Assembly: GCA_964200185.2 (NCBI GenBank)
Contig: CAXNAD020000240.1
Location: 1 to 23,648 of the forward strand
From: Choristocarpus tenellus KU-1152
Lineage: Eukaryota; Phaeophyceae
Length of the DNA: 23,648 nucleotides
Direction: 5' to 3'
The position numbers were made by a program, and so were the translations under genes. Below, piece after piece: positions 19,511 through 23,648 of this stretch. A model generated the notes under the pieces. The model did no database searches, was not told where the DNA came from, and saw only the letters and a program-made list of their open reading frames with translations. Each line of letters opens with the position of its first letter. Within the stretch, counting starts at the first letter, position 1.

Positions 19511-22500
19511 CTGTCAATATCATTAGCAGGACGCAACACAACAAGATGAAAAACAGAATCCATACCAGTAATACTCTGGTTTCTGTAACTCACATAACAT
19601 CACGTAACAATCCTCCATTGAAGAGCTATAATGACAATTAACACGCTGCCTACAAAAAGCACAATACATCATGTGCTGGATTAGATATATTCATAGCAGA
19701 GCTAGGAGGGGAGAATCAAGGTGAAAATGTGTAGCCCTTGAAAATTAACTTGCAGCAAGAGACTATCTCACATGATAGGGATGGTGTTATTCCCTACCGT
19801 TGGGGTATTGGTCCTTAATATGTTCAAGTAAGGAGAATTCAAGGATAAAAGGAGAGACTTTTTGGGATAGGTCAACACATGAACAAAAGAAATAAACTTG
19901 AGATTTCAGGAAGAACAAGGTTAAAGGTCACCTACCAAAGGTGAGCAATCCTTAGTGCCATACTTGAGAGGGAGAAACGTGGTGAAGATGAGATGAGAAT
20001 TGGAAAATGAGCTATCAAAGGGCATGGGGCTGTTTGCTTGACTGCACTCAACATAATGAGTAGTCACTAAACACATCACAGCAACAGAGTAAATAAAAGC
20101 GTAACCAAAAAACATGATAAAAATGTGTATTCAATCTTCAATCCTCCCCCTCAAGAGTGTCCAATAAAACCTGAAAGAATCACATACCCATACTAGCATA
20201 ACACAGTGAATTTGGGTTATAGGGTGGGGTAAGGAGAAAGAAATTCATGTTGGGAAAACAAATGTCATACTCTTCATGCAACCTTCACCACGCATTCAAA
20301 AGAGGTCAAAACAGGTCAAAAGTCTCTAAATACATACCCTCTACAAGCACTGGATGTGCATCATCATCACCTCTTGAGGGGAAGCATCAGCGGGTGGATG
20401 ACCCTCGCATTTGAAGATATTATCACGGAACAAATTCTTTCTGTGTATGAAGGCCAGTTCTGCCAATGTCTCTGCCACTTCCTCATCCGTAATGTCTGCA
20501 ATATATGCAAAATTCTTTTTGCAGTCTAGTACGCCACCAATCCAGATGTGAACTGACCCATGCGGGTCATACATGGAGTCCCACACCCAGCTATAGAAGT
20601 TTCGGTAGAGAGAAAGTAGGTAGTGACTCTCACATGATGGGAGTGGAAAATAGTCGATGGAATTCAATCCACACATGTCTCCAAAGCCACGGGTTAGGTA
20701 GCTGCAGAGGTACATGGGAAGACACCGAAGGTCAGTCAGTATGATATCAATTCAATACAAACAAAAAGGTGGAGGTCAACTTGCACAAAATGATACATAA
20801 AACGATACATAAAAATGATCCACAAGAAGATGGCTAGACAGAGATGAAAGGGTTAGTGTGACAAAAAGCAAGGTGCTCTTATCTATCTACTGCACAATTC
20901 CTGCACCATCACCAACACATGGTGGTTGCTGAGGTATAATGCATAGTTTAGGCATGCCACATACCCATCAGTCACAACATCGTAGAATCAAACAACCCTG
21001 TCAAAACAAATAAAATAAGCAGTAGACACTAGAGTTCAAGGGGGGGACAAGGAATTGCAACTATACCATGCAGATGGTATCAAGGCATTCAACACTGTTA
21101 AAACTGTGAACACTCTTTACAGTTGTAACACACTTAACACACGTAACACACTTACCGACGGTTGTTGATGTTCCATGGTGCCCTCATTTGCCCATAGATG
21201 TTTGACCAAACTGAGCTGTTCGGTGCCACATCAGGTATCTCCTTGTATCCCCACCGGCTGTCCTTGACCTGACCAAACATGATGCTATCTTCTTTAAAGC
21301 TAATTCAAGGCTATGCTGATTGCATCCTAGTGGGAAGGACGTATCACAATGCACACAACAGACCTCTCAGACCTGCCATGGGTACAAGGGAAAGACAACC
21401 TCTGTTTGAACATAACATCCTAACCACCATTGTCTACTGAAAGTGACAAAACACACCCAATGTATGCCCGGAGTGGTGTGTCTGTTAAGATATCAAGATT
21501 GATAATATTGTTCTTACATCACTAAACAGTATCGATAATTTTTATTTTAATCCCAAGAGTCCCTCAGCACCATCACCAACCCAGAGTCTTTTCCTGGACA
21601 TGCCACTAACCTCTGTGTCACTTGTGCTAAAAATGAGAGGGGATCATGGGATCATCAATGAAGAGTCCACTCGAAAATCATCCAACTTCAAAACTGTTTG
21701 CTGTGGGTGAAGTGTTGGCTAACAGGACAAACACTATCAAGGAACAAATTCAATTGCCAATGGTACACCAAATTTGGTATGTCAAAAATAGCTCTCTCAA
21801 TTGTTATACCACCATGCTACACCACCTTACCTATTAAGCAACAAACACTTTCAACACTGCAAGTCAGTTGTTAACCATCCTCGTATCTCAAGAGTAAAAA
21901 AAATGTAACTGTCAGAGGGATGCCAAATACCCAGTGGAAAATGACCAATGGCAAAACATTGCCCAAGCACAAAAACACACAAAAACACAATGGTACCATC
22001 ACAACCGGACTCAGTTCACCTGCTTACCTACCCATGATTGCTTTACGACTAGGATGGCGTGATAGTAAACACATCATAGATTGATCATTCTTCCAATCTA
22101 CACTCAACAAGGTCAAAAGAAACCAAACACGCTACATACAAACACAGAACACATTACTTGCACACCTGAAGATCTGAAGTGTCCACAGTCCCAAACCAGG
22201 CATCTTGAAATATGGGTATGTTGCCATCAAATTCCCCACCTACCCCATTGGCAGTGTCAATGGTGAAGTCCCAATAGGGTAAACTGAGCTTTGGGTTCAC
22301 AAGCTGCAGACTGTGCTCAAAAATATTTGTTATGAGCACATGGCTTGTAAGAAAGCCCAGACCATCATGAAACTGTCAGTTAGCAGAGGGACAGACACAA
22401 AATACGACACATAAAATAATGAAAAGGAAGAACTTTATCTTGTCAAAGAATTGGGTCAAACATTATCAAAAATAAGATGTCTTCATCGGTAGCGTCTACT

Positions 22501-23648
22501 CCAGAAGAGTGAACTCTGCTAGTCTAGCAAGGTTGATTCTGAACAAGGCATGTAAAATTTGGGATACTTGACGCAATGTGGAATACTGCTTCTGGGTAGC
22601 ATCGTATTGAGAGCTCACAATGTTGCTGAGGATGTATGGAAATATGGCTAGAATAGGCTGCAATCATGATGCTGCATTCATAAAATAATGTGATTTAGGT
22701 GGAGAAAATTGCAAATGCCGGTAGTACTAGGGATATTCACACACTTACGTCAGGTGAACGCATAGAACGTACTGCATCCTGATACAATCTCCAAATCATT
22801 GAAACATGCAGATCTCGTCGAACATTGAGACAACAAACCTTGTCAACTGGGAATGCCTTCGCTTTAATATCATTTCAAATTAGTAATGTCTAAATAGAGT
22901 GTCTGCCAAACTCACATGATCACAATCTGGATCGGTAGCTGACACATGATGTAGGTGGTTAATGTCCCACACGTCTATGTAGTCTTCTCCATACAAAGCT
23001 TTCCCGGTAGAGGTGCGGACATTCCACAAGGTCGACATCTGTTATGTATGCGGTCAATAAAATAGGAGAGGAAGTTTTAATAGTTGGTGCAAGTGTTATG
23101 AACACCTCACTCTACTGAGGTAATCCCCCACAAGTCGTTTTGTCTCACCGCGTCAAATAACTCTTCTCGCTCATCTTCAAGTAGAGATCGTATCTCTCTT
23201 CGAACATATTTGGACATCACTATTTCCTCCATACGCCGTGTAACCGTTCCCGTTGAGGACAATTCCTCTAGTACAATGGTGTGTTCCTCCACGCTTTCCA
23301 CCTTGACCACAGCAAACACCCCATCCGCACGCACGGATTCGGTATTACCAGCAGTTTCGGTCACAGTCCACGAGTAGTTCATTCCCGCCAGAGGGTTGTC
23401 TACTTGCAGAGTCGTCTCCCTGTAGGGCTCGACCAACTTTCGAGCAGCAAGCCATGGATACTCCATACCTGGTTTGCCATCCCTGATATGGTAAATATTC
23501 AATGCTTGAAAGCTAAGGGTATACTCCTCTGGTAACTCTGAGCCTTGCTTCCCGAATTTGAGAGAGGCCTCTTTTCTCATCTCTGAAGCATGGGGCAGAC
23601 CATCCCCCTTTCCTCCACCCCCCACCCTTGATGCGTTACCCAAAGATG
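18743..23648 (-). CDS. Tyrosinase-like type-3 copper protein, 6 exons, 5' end off the window
   Basis: Exons 23648-23149, 23038-22916, 22372-22166, 21268-21156, 20701-20371 and 19510-18743 join in frame to about 680 residues. CuA: a His near NHLHH, then DCDHFHDGLGF, then the His of FEHSLQ, followed by LSLPYWDFTID. CuB: HGSVHIWIGG and DPSFWPTHPTMERLF. So the histidines expected for a binuclear copper site are present, consistent with phenol/catechol oxidation by O2. The N-terminal ~140 residues precede the tyrosinase start (YVRREIRSLLEDEREELFDA) and look like a beta-rich domain. After CuB a long tail contains CYGHRGSDVFPFG and IYDSFSWPHC. No signal peptide is visible, but the true N-terminus may lie outside; an in-frame ATG at 23580 is a possible start. 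The substrate and cell location are unknown. It could be an inactive relative or a structural copper protein. Confidence 0.85.
19511..20370 (-). other. Tyrosinase-like intron 5 (860 nt)
   Basis: GTGATG to TTGACAG on the minus strand. AGGTCAAAA occurs in tandem near 20305-20322. Nothing else is seen. Confidence 0.75.
20371..20701 (-). CDS. Tyrosinase-like exon 5 (first CuB histidines)
   Basis: It begins YLTRGFGDMCGLNSIDYF after TCTGCAG|C and contains DPHGSVHIWIGGVLDC, with His codons at 20562-20560 and 20550-20548. It ends GHPPADASPQE at GAG|GTGATG, phase 0. Confidence 0.85.
20702..21155 (-). other. Tyrosinase-like intron 4 (454 nt)
   Basis: GTAAGT to CTGCAG. Its donor end lies in a short tandem repeat at 21124-21155. 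Confidence 0.75.
21124..21155. repeat. Donor-like tandem repeat next to exon 4
   Basis: On the minus strand the intron starts GTAAGTGTGTTA, followed by CGTGTGTTAAGTGTGTTA, so TAAGTGTGTTA-like units recur directly at the splice donor. Confidence 0.65.
21156..21268 (-). CDS. Tyrosinase-like exon 4
   Basis: It encodes VKDSRWGYKEIPDVAP and IYGQMRAPWNINNR. The acceptor is TGGTCAG|GTC. The donor CGTCG|GTAAGT splits an Arg codon and is embedded in a tandem GTGTGTTA-type repeat. Confidence 0.83.
21269..22165 (-). other. Tyrosinase-like intron 3 (897 nt)
   Basis: GTGTGC to GGTCAG. The plus-strand frame at 21646-21837 has no coding features. No gene is seen. Confidence 0.75.
22166..22372 (-). CDS. 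Tyrosinase-like exon 3 (CuA)
   Basis: It begins FHDGLGFLTSHVLITNIFEH and contains LVNPKLSLPYWDFTIDTA. The acceptor is CTGACAG|TTT and the donor CTTCAG|GTGTGC, phase 0. Confidence 0.87.
22373..22915 (-). other. Tyrosinase-like intron 2 (543 nt)
   Basis: GTGAGT to CTGACAG. Nothing further is seen. Confidence 0.75.
22916..23038 (-). CDS. Tyrosinase-like exon 2
   Basis: It encodes MSTLWNVRTSTGKALYGED to NHLHHVSATDPDCDH. The acceptor is CATAACAG|ATG and the donor CAT|GTGAGT, phase 0. It carries CuA histidines. Confidence 0.85.
23149..23648 (-). CDS. Tyrosinase-like exon 1 (5' partial)
   Basis: It is open to the window edge. It encodes an N-terminal module with YHIRDGKPGMEYPWLAARKL, ETTLQVDNPLAGMNYSW and ADGVFAVVKVESVEEHT, then RREIRSLLEDEREELFDA. 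The first ATG in frame is at 23580. The donor is GCG|GTGAGA, phase 0. Confidence 0.8.

Noticed and set aside
20341-20370. Read-through end of tyrosinase-like exon 5 (stop soon after SPQE)
   Set aside because: Reading on would lose the third CuB histidine. Splicing at GAG|GTGATG to the large last exon is in phase and restores the DPSFWPTH motif.
1-23648. tRNA, rRNA, CRISPR array or prokaryote-type mobile element
   Set aside because: I scanned for GGTTCGAA-type T arms, regular repeat-spacer patterns and transposase motifs and saw none that hold up. A tRNAscan or Infernal run would be decisive.

Overview
The window is nuclear DNA from a eukaryote with intron-rich genes. The likely source is a single-celled alga or protist, with a photosynthetic stramenopile (for example a centric diatom or relative) as the best guess. 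The reasons are spliceosomal introns of about 0.1-2.7 kb, a flagellar coiled-coil gene, a GUP1-type acyltransferase and a tyrosinase-like protein with an extra N-terminal domain of the kind I associate with heterokont algae. The taxon is inference only; no rRNA or organelle marker is present. No prokaryotic operon, CRISPR array, tRNA or rRNA gene was seen.

Layout: (1) 1-211 (+) is the 3' end of an unrecognised coiled-coil gene behind a G-rich tract. (2) 825-8899 (-) is a complete 8-exon gene for a CFAP73/CCDC42-type (DUF4200) axonemal coiled-coil protein of about 365 aa. Its large introns hold simple repeats, small tandem repeats, hairpins and one plus-strand ORF remnant near 1480-2009. (3) 9086-16306 (+) is a complete 10-exon gene for a GUP1-like MBOAT O-acyltransferase of about 644 aa, with the catalytic His in the FVALWHD motif. 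(4) 16307-18742 is intergenic with no supported gene. (5) 18743-23648 (-) is a 6-exon, 5'-incomplete tyrosinase-like type-3 copper protein with complete CuA and CuB signatures.

Genes 2 and 3 are head to head, with 186 bp between their start codons, so that short gap probably carries both promoters. Genes 3 and 4 are convergent. The proteins have no evident shared pathway (flagellum, membrane lipid/GPI remodelling, phenol oxidation). I assembled exon chains by hand from family similarity, splice sites and reading phase. Of 21 introns, 18 are GT-AG and 3 are GC-AG; the GC donors are forced by phase. I did not find a new multi-gene system. The items most worth a second look are the GC-AG introns, the domain architecture of the tyrosinase-like gene, and the ORF remnant inside a CFAP73 intron.
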